From NCBI RefSeq assembly GCF_000328705.1, contig NC_019673.1, positions 1,240,001 through 1,304,000 on the forward strand: DNA of 64,000 bases. Reading direction: 5' to 3'. Source of the stretch: Saccharothrix espanaensis DSM 44229. Its GTDB lineage: Bacteria > Actinomycetota > Actinomycetes > Mycobacteriales > Pseudonocardiaceae. Positions 16,730-28,136 of this stretch are shown here, piece after piece (within the stretch, counting starts at the first letter, position 1; the number at the start of each line of letters is the position of its first letter). The notes beneath the pieces are model-generated. The model was not told the origin of the DNA. It saw only the letters and a program-made list of their open reading frames with translations, and ran no database searches. Both the position numbers and the translations under genes were made by a program.

Positions 16730-17431
16730 TCACACTCCGGCAGCCTTCGCCCGTTCGACCCGCAAGCGGTCCACCGCAGGCAGGTCCAACGGGGCCAGTT
16801 CGTCTCCAGTAGCCCACTTGATCAGCAGGTCGGCCAACTGGGGGTTTCGCGGCAGCACGGGTCCGTGCAGGTAGGTGCACAGGATTCGCCCCTGCACCGC
16901 ACCTTCCACCGACCCGTCGTTGCCCGTCCCCACCTTCACGTGCGCCAGCGGTCGGGCCGACGGGCCGAGGACCGTCCGGCCCTGGTGGTTCTCGAACCCG
17001 GTCAGCATTCCCTCGAACAACCCGTTCGCCGGCGTCGCCACGACCTCGCCGATCGCCCGGCTCCCGCCGGCGTGCGACGTCGAGTCGATCAGGCCCAGGC
17101 CGCCGTGCGTGACCTGGTCGGCCCGGGTGAACGACTCGCCGAAGATCTGGATGCCCGCGCACACGCCGAGCACCACGGCCCCGCGCTGGGCCGCCCGTTG
17201 CATCCCGGGGTGTTCCCGCAGGTGCCGGACCGCCAGCGTCTGGGCGGTGTCCTCGCCGCCGCCCACCACGTAGATGTCGCACGACGACGGCACCGACTCG
17301 CCGAACTTCACGGTGACGATCTCGGCGGGGATCCCGCGCCACGTCATCCGCTTCTCCAGCACCACCGCGTTGCCGAAGTCGCCATACGTGCCCAGCAGGT
17401 CGGGCAGCACCAACGCGATCGACACGGTCAC
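16730..17431 (-). CDS. gatD: Lipid II isoglutaminyl synthase, glutamine amidotransferase subunit
   Basis: 233 residues, a class I glutamine amidotransferase. The nucleophile is Cys91 in LGVCAGIQ and the catalytic His lies in TYLHGP near residue 190. GatD hydrolyses glutamine and hands ammonia to MurT, which amidates D-Glu of the lipid II stem peptide to D-isoglutamine in the cytoplasm. It overlaps the upstream murT gene by ATGA (17428-17431), so the two subunits are translated together. Length and motifs match the family fully. Confidence 0.95.
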   Translation of the reverse strand: MTVSIALVLPDLLGTYGDFGNAVVLEKRMTWRGIPAEIVTVKFGESVPSSCDIYVVGGGEDTAQTLAVRHLREHPGMQRAAQRGAVVLGVCAGIQIFGESFTRADQVTHGGLGLIDSTSHAGGSRAIGEVVATPANGLFEGMLTGFENHQGRTVLGPSARPLAHVKVGTGNDGSVEGAVQGRILCTYLHGPVLPRNPQLADLLIKWATGDELAPLDLPAVDRLRVERAKAAGV

Positions 17432-18678
17432 TGGGCAGCCCTCGCGTTCAGGTCCCGGAAAGCGGTGTAGTTGGCGATGACCTCGACCGGCCCGGCCGGC
17501 ATGGCGTCGATCGCCTGCAACGGGTCCGGCACGATGGTGTGCTCGACCTCGGCGTACGTCAGGCGCACCGCCAAGTCCGTCGCCCGCTCACCCGACGCGA
17601 TGACCTGCCTGCCGCGCAACCGCTCGAACGGCACGTCCCACAGCCACGACAGGTCCCGCCCGTCGGCTTCCTGGGCGTTGATCACCAGCACCGCCGGGTG
17701 GTCGGCCTCGCGCACCACGGTCAGCGTCTCGCTCCAGCCGGCCGGGTTCTTCGACAGCAGCAGGCGCGCCCGGTGGCCGCTGCGCTGGATCGTCCGGTAC
17801 CGCCCGGCCACGTTCGACACGCCGCGCAGCCGTTCCACGGCCTCCGTCACGGGCACGCCGAGCGCGAACGCCGCCGCGACCGCCATCACCGCGTTGGCCT
17901 GGTTGAACTTGCCCGGCAGGCGCAGCGCCAACGGCACCTTCGCGCCCTCGGGCGTGACCAGGAAGCCGTCGCCGGTGACCCAGTCGGGCCGCGGCCGGGC
18001 CAGGTCGCAGCCGGTGCACTGCCAGTGCTCGCCCTGCCAGCGGATCGGGTCGCCGCACCGCGGGCAGGACGCCGCGTCGTTGTGCCAGCCGGTGCCGGTC
18101 GCCACCCACACCACGCGGCCCGCGTCCCGCGCCGCCGACGTGACCATGATGTCGTCGCAGTTCGCCACGACCACGCCGGGCACGCCGGTCAGCGCCGTGC
18201 GCAGCGACTTCTCGATGGTCCGCACCTCGCCGACCCGGTCGAGCTGGTCGCGCGAGAGGTTCAGCAGCACGGCCACCGCCGGCGCGGACGCCCGGCAGAC
18301 CTCGGGGAAGTACCCCTCGTCCACCTCCAGCACCGCGTACGGGGCGTCCGGCTGCTTCGACAGCGCCGTCACGTGCCCGTCGGGCATGTTCGCGCCGCCG
18401 TGGTTGGTCGCGATCTGCCCGAGGTAGGACATGGCGCGGCTGAGCATCATCGTGCTCGTGGTCTTGCCGTTGGTGCCCGTGATCAGGGCGACCGAACGGC
18501 CGGACGTCAGGTGCGCCAGCGCCTGCGGGTCGAGTCGGAGCGCCACGCGGCCACCGATCATGCCGCCCGCGCCCAGGCCCATCTTCTGCGACAGCTTCGA
18601 GCTCATGTTGCCCAGCCGCACGGCCGCCGCGGTGCGCAACGGCAAGCGGGCAGGGTCTGCACCAGGAGTGTTCGGCAA
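17428..18678 (-). CDS. murT: Lipid II isoglutaminyl synthase, ATP-dependent ligase subunit
   Basis: 416 residues: Mur ligase middle domain with P-loop GTNGKTT (residues 68-74), then the zinc-ribbon insertion CPRCG...CTGC characteristic of MurT, and a DUF1727 C-terminal domain. MurT activates the D-Glu carboxyl of lipid II with ATP and takes ammonia from GatD. The start is taken as the TTG at 18678 because PLRTAAAVRLGN before the first ATG is family-like and GGGAAG lies upstream; the ATG at 18606 is an alternative that would remove part of the conserved N-terminus. Confidence 0.93.
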   Translation of the reverse strand: MPNTPGADPARLPLRTAAAVRLGNMSSKLSQKMGLGAGGMIGGRVALRLDPQALAHLTSGRSVALITGTNGKTTSTMMLSRAMSYLGQIATNHGGANMPDGHVTALSKQPDAPYAVLEVDEGYFPEVCRASAPAVAVLLNLSRDQLDRVGEVRTIEKSLRTALTGVPGVVVANCDDIMVTSAARDAGRVVWVATGTGWHNDAASCPRCGDPIRWQGEHWQCTGCDLARPRPDWVTGDGFLVTPEGAKVPLALRLPGKFNQANAVMAVAAAFALGVPVTEAVERLRGVSNVAGRYRTIQRSGHRARLLLSKNPAGWSETLTVVREADHPAVLVINAQEADGRDLSWLWDVPFERLRGRQVIASGERATDLAVRLTYAEVEHTIVPDPLQAIDAMPAGPVEVIANYTAFRDLNARAAQ

Positions 18679-18846
18679 GCGACTTCCCGCGTCGGTAGAA
18701 GGGATGCCGCCGATGCTACCGGTACCCCGCCGTGCCCCATCCCGCCCGCCTCGCTCTGCCCTACCTCGCCTCGCTCTGCCCTACCCCGCTCTACCTCGCC
18801 CCGGGGTCTTGCTCCCCCTCGACCTCGAAGTGGTCCGGGCCCGGCC

Positions 18847-19329
18847 TCAGCCAGGTCGGTTCTTGTCGAGTTCTCGCAGGATCCGGATCAGGTCCACGGT
18901 GCTGAGCCGGCACAGTTGCGCCATGTACTCCAGGGCCGGCAGGTCGAGGTGCACCTCGGCGGCCTGTCCGGGCGTGAGCTGGTTCAGCCGGCCCTGCGCC
19001 CAGCGGCGCAGCGGGAGCAGTTGCGGTCGGGTGTCGGCCACGACCGCGGCCAGGTCGACCGACAGGTGCCCGGCGGGGGCGTCGCCGAACACGCGGTCGT
19101 GCACCCTGGCCAGCACTTGGTGCGCGGGCACGCCGAGCGCGACGCAGATCTCCACGAGTCTCACCACGGAGCACTGACGGGTGCCGAGTTCATAGGTGGC
19201 CAGCGTCTGTAGCGAGATTTCGCTTTGCAGCCGGCGGTTGAGCTCCTTGCGGGTCCATCCACGCTGCTTGCGAAGGCTACGGAGCTCATCACCGAGCACG
19301 CGTTGGTATGCCGCTGTGTCGATCTGCAC
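18847..19329 (-). CDS. XRE-family transcriptional regulator
   Basis: 160 residues. The N-terminal helix-turn-helix LRSLRKQRGWTRKELNRRLQSEISLQTLATYELGTRQCSVVRLVEICVALGV is a Cro/CI-type DNA-binding domain (residues 15-68). The C-terminal half is helical with no recognised ligand domain. It resembles small developmental XRE regulators of actinomycetes. It lies upstream of murT on the same strand, but about 170 bases of simple-sequence DNA separate them, so an operon is uncertain. Confidence 0.85.
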   Translation of the reverse strand: MQIDTAAYQRVLGDELRSLRKQRGWTRKELNRRLQSEISLQTLATYELGTRQCSVVRLVEICVALGVPAHQVLARVHDRVFGDAPAGHLSVDLAAVVADTRPQLLPLRRWAQGRLNQLTPGQAAEVHLDLPALEYMAQLCRLSTVDLIRILRELDKNRPG

Positions 19330-19460
19330 CGTCGATCCTCCATGTTCGCGGGGGCCCGACAGACCCCACGGAGATGGAAAGCGCGACGAGGCGTCCGCTT
19401 ACGCGAGTCGACCCAAACATAACCCGATCGGGCTAATCGAGAAGTACTCACAGTAGCTGT

Positions 19461-20150
19461 TCAGTACTCAAGAGCCCTGGTCACACCGCTTTCCAGGGGG
19501 CCGAGGAACGTCGGATCCCGCCGAACGACGAGGCTGTCCCACATCGCCTTGCCGCTCGCGAACGCCTCCCGGGCGTAGCCGTAGGCGGTCGTGGTCGTCC
19601 ACTGCCACGTGTCGTGGCCCACCCCGAACGCCTCCAGACCCGCCTCCCGGCACAGCGCCACCGCGCGCGGCAGGTGGAACTCCTGGGTCACCACGGTGGC
19701 CCGCTCGACGCCGAAGATCCGCCGTGCCCGCGTGCACGAGTCCCACGTGTCCAGCCCGGCGTAGTCCGCGACGATCACCCGATCGGGCACGCCGTGGCCG
19801 ACCAGGTACGCCCGCATCGCGCTCGGCTCGTCGTAGTCCTGGCGGCTGTTGTCGCCGCTGACCAGCAGGACCTTGACCTTCCCGCGTCGGTACAGGTCGG
19901 CCGCCACGTCGAGCCGGCCCGCCAGGAACGGCGTCGGCCGGCCGTCCCGCAGCCCCGCGCCGAGCACCAGCGCCACCGGCGCTTGCGGCACGTCCTCCGC
20001 GGTGTACCGGTGCGCCGCGGACGACGTCAGCACCCACACCCACGGCGTCGACCCGACCGCCGCCAGCAACACCGCCACCAACAACACCCGCCGCCACCTA
20101 ATTCGGCGGACCCTCTCCACAAACCCCACTCGTCCCCCGCCCCGATTCAA
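19461..20150 (-). CDS. SanA/YdcF (DUF218) membrane-anchored protein
   Basis: 229 residues. A basic N-terminus is followed by one membrane helix (VLLVAVLLAAVGSTPWVWVL), then a DUF218 domain facing outward. Signatures are ALVLGAGLRDGRPTPFLAGRLDVAADLYRRGKVKVLLVSGD and VVTQEFHLPRA, including the conserved acidic and Glu/His residues. SanA in Escherichia coli affects envelope permeability and vancomycin sensitivity; the biochemical reaction is not known. Close to murT-gatD and the LCP gene, all of them cell-envelope genes on the same strand. Confidence 0.88.
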   Translation of the reverse strand: MNRGGGRVGFVERVRRIRWRRVLLVAVLLAAVGSTPWVWVLTSSAAHRYTAEDVPQAPVALVLGAGLRDGRPTPFLAGRLDVAADLYRRGKVKVLLVSGDNSRQDYDEPSAMRAYLVGHGVPDRVIVADYAGLDTWDSCTRARRIFGVERATVVTQEFHLPRAVALCREAGLEAFGVGHDTWQWTTTTAYGYAREAFASGKAMWDSLVVRRDPTFLGPLESGVTRALEY

Positions 20151-20232
20151 GCCCCGATCCCAGCCCAGCCCCGTTCCCAGCTCCGATCCCGACCCAGCCC
20201 AGAGCCCAGCCGAGCCCCGACGCGACGTGAAG

Positions 20233-22263
20233 TCAGTTCACGCAGCGCACCCCGTCAGCGGTGATCGGCGGCTCGGTCGTGCCCGCCGGCTGCCGCCGTG
20301 CCCCGTCCAGGCCCACCAGCGGCGTGCCCAGCAGGTTCTGCGTGCCCGGACCGGAGTAGTCGCTGCCCACGATCACCCGCACCCGGCCGGCCGGGATGTT
20401 CACGTCCTCCTCGGTGGTCAGGCCGCCCAGCGCCTCCGCCACCGAGTTCGCCCCGGCCTCGCTGCCCTTGCCGAACCGCACCGCCGACGCCACCGCCGGG
20501 TCGCCGTTGGCCGCGCCGCCGTCCACGTACTTCTTCGCGACCAGCGCTTGGAGCACCCGCCCGGCCAGCCCCGGCGTGCCCGAGGCGTTGCGCACCTCGA
20601 CCGTCACCGTCGCCGGGTCCACGGCGGTGCTGGTCGGCGCGGACGCGTTCGGGTCGCCGTTGAGCTTCTTGAAGAACTTCCGGACGTCGGACTCGTTGAC
20701 CTCGATCGCCTGGCCGTCCTCGGGCGTGTCCAGCTCGGGGTTGCCGGTCGGGATCGTGTCGAACTGGATGTTGCCGCCGGACAGGTCCTTCATCTGGTTG
20801 GCGAACTTCAGCACGTCCCAGTTCTTGTCCAGCACGATCGACTTGGTCAGCGCGTCGATCAGCGCGCGCAGCTTGCCCGGGTCGGACAGCGTGCCGGCGG
20901 AGAGCATCTTCTTCGCCAGGCCCGCCATGAACACCTGCTGGCGGACGATCCGGTCCAGGTCGCCGCGCAGCAGCCCGTGCCGCTGGCGGACGAACGCGAG
21001 CGCCGCGCGGCCCTCGATGCTCTGCGGGCCGGCCGCGAAGTCGGCCCCGGAGAAGTCGTCCTGGGTGGCCTCGTTCAGGCACACGTCCACGCCGCCCACG
21101 GCCTTGGTGATGTCGTAGAACCCGACGAGGTTGATCTCCGCGTAGCGGTCGATGGTGACGCCGGTCAGGCCCTCGATCGTGGCGATGAGGTTCTTGGCGC
21201 CTTCCTTCTTCGACTCCTGCTCGACCTGCGCGGGGTCGGTGACGCCCTTCTTCTGGAGGTTCGCCACCGCGTCGTTCTTGGCGTACCCGTACGCCGAGTT
21301 GATCTTGTGCTTGCCGTAGCCGCCGGCGATCTTCACGTACGCGTCGCGCGGGAACGACACCGCGACGGCCTTGCCGGTGTCGTTCGGGATGTGCATCAGG
21401 ATCAGCGTGTCGGTGTTCAGGCCGCCCGCCGTCTCGTCACCCGCCTGGAGCTCGTCCAGGACGTGCTGCGGCAGCGGGTTGCCCTTGGCGTCGGTGCGGC
21501 TGTCCATGCCGACCATCAGGATGTCGACCGACCCGTCCGCCGGGCGCTCGCCGCCGTCCTCGCCGATCACGTCCGTCGTGGCCAGGTTCTCCGTCAAAGA
21601 GTGGAAGTTCGACCACGCGTAACCCGTGCCCAACAGCACGGCCACCGAGAAGAACGCGACCACGCTCCGCCCGACCAGCGACCCGGACTTCTCCGGACGC
21701 CCACGCGTCGGCCCGCCCCGACCGTTCGTCGGCCTGCGCGGCGGTCCTCCGGGCCCGGTCCGGCCGCTCGGCGGTCCGGTCGGCGCGCTCCGGCTGCTCG
21801 GTGTGCTCCGCGCGCTCGGCGCGTTGCGGCTGCTCGACGCGTTGCGGCCGCTCGGTGTGCTCCGGCTGCTTGGCGCACGTTCGGAGCGCGCGGCCTCGGG
21901 GGTGCGACGCGGTGGCGTGCGGGCGGGGTCCTGCGGCGCGCGCCGTGCACCCTGCCGCGGTTCCTCCCCACGCGACTCAGAGCTGCGGGGCTCGGAGCGG
22001 CGAGGTTCCGCGCTGCGTGGCTCGGAGCTGCGTGGCTCGGAGCGGCGCGGTTCAGGCGGGCGGGATTCGGAGCGGCGGGCGCCGGACCACGGTTCGGGGT
22101 CGCGGTGCTCGACGCGTGGAGGTTCGGACCTGGGCGCGGATCTGGGCAGGTCAGGGCGTGGGCGGGGCGGCCCGGAACGGCCTCTCGGCTCGTCCCGACG
22201 AGGGGGAACTGGTCGCCTGCCGAACCCGTCGGGTTCGCCTGGCCTCGGCGGCCGGTTGTCCAC
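20233..22263 (-). CDS. LytR-CpsA-Psr (LCP) family cell-wall glycopolymer ligase
   Basis: 676 residues. Residues 1-200 are an unusual cytoplasmic Arg/Ser/Pro/Glu-rich tail with repeated RRSEPRSSEPR-type units. One membrane helix follows (VVAFFSVAVLLGTGYAW). The LCP catalytic domain shows DILMVGMDSRTD, NTDTLILMHIPND, VSFPRDAYVKI and GGVDVCLNEA, with RQRHGLLRGDLDRIVRQQ near its end. A LytR_C domain follows (about 535-630). LCP enzymes move teichoic-acid or arabinogalactan-type polymers from lipid carrier to peptidoglycan. Start GTG at 22263, with GGGAGGAG upstream at the right spacing. Confidence 0.93.
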   Translation of the reverse strand: MDNRPPRPGEPDGFGRRPVPPRRDEPRGRSGPPRPRPDLPRSAPRSEPPRVEHRDPEPWSGARRSESRPPEPRRSEPRSSEPRSAEPRRSEPRSSESRGEEPRQGARRAPQDPARTPPRRTPEAARSERAPSSRSTPSGRNASSSRNAPSARSTPSSRSAPTGPPSGRTGPGGPPRRPTNGRGGPTRGRPEKSGSLVGRSVVAFFSVAVLLGTGYAWSNFHSLTENLATTDVIGEDGGERPADGSVDILMVGMDSRTDAKGNPLPQHVLDELQAGDETAGGLNTDTLILMHIPNDTGKAVAVSFPRDAYVKIAGGYGKHKINSAYGYAKNDAVANLQKKGVTDPAQVEQESKKEGAKNLIATIEGLTGVTIDRYAEINLVGFYDITKAVGGVDVCLNEATQDDFSGADFAAGPQSIEGRAALAFVRQRHGLLRGDLDRIVRQQVFMAGLAKKMLSAGTLSDPGKLRALIDALTKSIVLDKNWDVLKFANQMKDLSGGNIQFDTIPTGNPELDTPEDGQAIEVNESDVRKFFKKLNGDPNASAPTSTAVDPATVTVEVRNASGTPGLAGRVLQALVAKKYVDGGAANGDPAVASAVRFGKGSEAGANSVAEALGGLTTEEDVNIPAGRVRVIVGSDYSGPGTQNLLGTPLVGLDGARRQPAGTTEPPITADGVRCVN

Positions 22264-22429
22264 TCGTGCTCCTCCCTGTGTTCCGGGGTGTGCCCTGGTG
22301 GACGTCCCGGCTTGCTCTGGGGTTGCCCAAAGCCTGACACAGCTACCTCTCGTGACGAGGTGATACCGGGTCTTGACGAACGGTGACCAGCGAAGTAGCC
22401 CGATTGTGAACCGGGTGACGCCCCGTTCG

Positions 22430-22435
22430 TAGACT
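22430..22435 (+). promoter_or_regulatory. Possible -10 box of the glycyl-tRNA synthetase gene (leaderless)
   Basis: TAGACT fits the actinobacterial -10 consensus and ends eight bases before the GTG start, so transcription would begin at or next to the start codon. GTGAAC about 18 bases upstream could be a poor -35. No Shine-Dalgarno sequence precedes the start, which agrees with a leaderless message. Confidence 0.4.
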
Positions 22436-22443
22436 CTCCCCCC

Positions 22444-25518
<3,075 letters not shown>

Positions 25519-25524
25519 CATCGA

Positions 25525-25549
25525 GGGGGTCACCGTGCGGGTGGCCCCC
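25525..25549 (+). terminator. Terminator hairpin of the glycyl-tRNA synthetase gene
   Basis: Arms GGGGGTCACC (25525-25534) and GGTGGCCCCC (25540-25549) pair fully except for one T-G wobble, with a 5-base loop. It starts six bases after the stop codon of the synthetase gene. The T-tract is short (TT). Confidence 0.65.
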
Positions 25550-25598
25550 TTCAGCGCAGCGCTGAGCTGAGGAAGGTCTCAGCTCTTGTGCGCCGGAA

Positions 25599-26031
25599 TG
25601 TCGGTAGGCGCTGGGATAATGGTGTCGGGGGCCGGAGGCCGCGCCGGAGCGCGGTGAGAGAGCGCGGCGGTGCGGTGCGGCGGCGCGCGGTGAGGGCGCG
25701 GTGAGGGCGCGGTGAGGGCGCGGGGACGCATGGCAAGGCGTGGCAAGGCGTGCTGAGAGGCGTGCTGGCGCGCGGTGAAGACGTGGCGGCGTGCGGTGGG
25801 GGCGGCGGCGGGTTGAGGGCAAAGCGAAAAGCGTCCTCGCCGGACGGGCGAGCCGCCAAGGATGACGGCGGTGGTGCGGTGGGCGTCGTGTCATCCCCGT
25901 ATGGCCCGGTCGGAGACAACCACCCTTGACCAGGGACTGCAAGCGAAAAGCGTGCTTGCAGTCCCTGGTCAAGCGCGGTTCGCTGGCGCGCGGGCCATAC
26001 GGGGATGACACGACGCGGTAGGTGGGTTGTG
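25599..26031 (-). repeat. Dispersed element, copy B, expanded middle part
   Basis: Minus-strand copy of the unit at 16283-16570. The outer 25-base arms (25884-25908 and 25991-26015) and inner 20-base arms (25925-25944 and 25954-25973) are perfect, as in copy A, and nearly all bases from 26031 down to about 25821 match. The conserved 3' block lies at about 25599-25646. Between them the copy is some 150 bases longer and full of short tandem repeats. It lies 65 bases after the stop of the subtilase gene, in the same orientation as copy A relative to its gene. Confidence 0.85.
25687..25750 (-). repeat. Short tandem repeats within element copy B
   Basis: GCGGTGAGGGC occurs three times in succession (25687-25719), and TGGCAAGGCG twice (25731-25750). 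They occupy the segment of copy B that has no counterpart in copy A, which suggests expansion by slippage between two conserved blocks. Confidence 0.75.
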
Positions 26032-26095
26032 CGCTGCGCGCACGGGTGGTGTGTGTTTGGTTGATGCCCCGCCGGTTGGGCGGGGCGTGTTGTGG

Positions 26096-27826
26096 TTAGA
26101 GGAAGTTGCCGCCTCGGGTGACTGCTCCGTAGGCGTCCACGATGCCGTGGCCGTAGAAGCCGTTGAACTTCGTGTCGCCCGTGCACGTCGCCGTGAACTC
26201 GGCCGAGCGGCCGACGTTCTCGTACGACACCGTGCGGGGGACCGGGCAGGCGCGTGGGGTGGCGGTCTTGATCAGGACCTTCTCCACCTTGTCCGGCGGG
26301 AGGGTCAGGGTGCCGGGGTGCGCCTTGTCCTTCTTGCCGTACTGGCTGACGACCAGGGCCGCGACGCCCGCCGCGTGCGGGGCCGCCATGGACGTGCCCT
26401 GGAGGAACTCGTAGTAGCCGCAGGTCGTGCCCTGGCAGTACTTCACCACTCCGGCGGCTTCGCCCTTCGGGGTGATGTTGCCCGCTTCGTCGATGTTCCC
26501 GTCGGCCAGTGCGACGTTGCGCGGGTACGTCGAGCGGATCAGGTTCTCGTTCGCCCGGTACCAGGGGGTGCCGAAGCCGTCGCGGAAGTAGCCGCCGGGG
26601 GCCGCGAGGTCGGTCTGCTCGGTGCCGTAGTTCGAGTAGTCGGCCTTCAGGCTCGACGGGCCGAGCGCGGAGATCGAGATGACGTGGTCGCCCTCGGTCG
26701 GGAGGTGGATGCACGTCTTGTTGTCGATCTTGCGGTCGTACGCCGAACCCGCCGGGTAGTTGGGGCTGGCGGCGTCGTTGCGCGGGTTGCCGAGGTCCTC
26801 GTGGTTGTTGCCGCCGGCCGCGATGAGCGTCACGCCCTTGCGGTGGGCGTAGTTGAGGGCCCGCTGGACCGCGGTGATGGTGGCGCGCTGCTCGATCTTC
26901 GCCTGGGGGCTGTCGGCGGGGTTGTCGATGCAGTTCATGTACCACGGGTCGATGTAGAACGACATGTTGATCACGTCGAGGCCGACGTCCGCGCCGTAGG
27001 TGATGGCGTCCAGGACCGGCTGGAGGAAGAAGAAGCCCGAGTCCTGCGCGCCGCGGATGTTCACCAGCGAGACGTTCGGGGCCACGCCGGAGACGCCGAA
27101 GCCGTTCGCCGCCGCGCCGATGGTGCCCGCGACGTGCGTGCCGTGGCCGTTGTCGTCGTGGTCCGCGGGGTCGACGCAGCCGCGGAACTCGCACGGGCCG
27201 TCGACCACGGCGCCGGTCTCGTCGGTGGGGATGTCGATGGTGAAGTTCCGGGAGAGCTCGCGGTTGAAGTTCGGCGCGATGTCCGGGTGGGTGCCGTCGA
27301 CGCCGGTGTCCAGGATGCCGACGTGGACCCGCTTGTCACCGGACTGCCGGCTGCGGGCGAGGTCGGAGCGGACCATCTTCAGGCCCCAGAGGCTGTCGTC
27401 CAGGGGGTCCAGGCCGGCCGCGGGGGAGGTGGGTGCCTTGCGGGTCGTGGTCGTGGTCGCGCCGACGTGCTCGCGCTCGACGACCTTCCACTCGCGGTTG
27501 CCGGGGCCGGTGCCGGCCTTGGGTGCTTCGCCGATCGGCCGCACCGCGGCCGCGCCGAGCACCGCGTCGGAGGCGGAGACGCGCTGCACGAAGCCGGCGG
27601 CGGGAGCCTTCACGGTGAGGGTGCCCACAGCGGTGTTCTCACCGGTGATCCGGCCACCCGCGGCCGTGATGGCGGCTCGGGCCGCGGCCGCGTTCGCGCC
27701 CTCTTCGACGACGACGGTGAAGTCGGCGCTCTCGCCTTGCCCGGCGGCGGGCTGGGCGCCGCTCGCCAAGAGGGCCGCGGTGGTCGCCACCACCAGCGCC
27801 GACGGAACGATTCTGCGTGTTCTCAC
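26096..27826 (-). CDS. Secreted subtilisin-type serine protease (S8 family)
   Basis: 576 residues. A signal peptide (MRTRRIVPSALVVATTAALLASG, cleavage near AAG) and an I9-like propeptide come first. The catalytic domain has Asp in HVGILDTGVDGTHPD (about 170), His in DDNGHGTHVAGT (about 230) and Ser in GTSMAAPHAAG (about 480), the complete triad. The conserved oxyanion Asn is probably in LIAAGGNNHED. A Cys-containing insert (CEFRGC) is near the His. The mature enzyme should act outside the cell. Start GTG at 27826, with GAGGAG upstream. The dispersed element copy B follows the stop. Confidence 0.93.
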   Translation of the reverse strand: MRTRRIVPSALVVATTAALLASGAQPAAGQGESADFTVVVEEGANAAAARAAITAAGGRITGENTAVGTLTVKAPAAGFVQRVSASDAVLGAAAVRPIGEAPKAGTGPGNREWKVVEREHVGATTTTTRKAPTSPAAGLDPLDDSLWGLKMVRSDLARSRQSGDKRVHVGILDTGVDGTHPDIAPNFNRELSRNFTIDIPTDETGAVVDGPCEFRGCVDPADHDDNGHGTHVAGTIGAAANGFGVSGVAPNVSLVNIRGAQDSGFFFLQPVLDAITYGADVGLDVINMSFYIDPWYMNCIDNPADSPQAKIEQRATITAVQRALNYAHRKGVTLIAAGGNNHEDLGNPRNDAASPNYPAGSAYDRKIDNKTCIHLPTEGDHVISISALGPSSLKADYSNYGTEQTDLAAPGGYFRDGFGTPWYRANENLIRSTYPRNVALADGNIDEAGNITPKGEAAGVVKYCQGTTCGYYEFLQGTSMAAPHAAGVAALVVSQYGKKDKAHPGTLTLPPDKVEKVLIKTATPRACPVPRTVSYENVGRSAEFTATCTGDTKFNGFYGHGIVDAYGAVTRGGNFL

Positions 27827-28136
27827 GCTGTCTCCTCACACCCGGTCAGGGTTGGGTCGGGCGACACCCTGGCACAGAAAACCTCACATCGTTAGACGCC
27901 TTTCGTCGTCAGTCGGGAACGTAGCCGAATGTGCGCGCAGCGTGACTTGTCGGCCCTTTGGTAACGGGGCTGCCAGCAGGTTCGATGTTCCCTAAAGGTC
28001 AACAAGCCCATTGGTGCGGACCATTCGGCGCTCCGTCGTTGCTACGTCTTGACGAAGCCGTGGTCCGGGGGATGAAATCCGCACAATCCGAATTTCGGCG
28101 GTCAGCGGGCGGGCGGCCCGTGCTAGGGGTTGGCGA
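27827..28136. other. Divergent promoter region without a gene
   Basis: 310 bases between the subtilase start and the substrate-binding lipoprotein start. It is less GC-rich than the flanks. AGGGG at about 28123-28129 is the ribosome binding site of the lipoprotein gene. A TTGACG string near 28049 is a possible -35 with no good -10 at the expected distance. No RNA or repeat is recognised. Confidence 0.45.
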
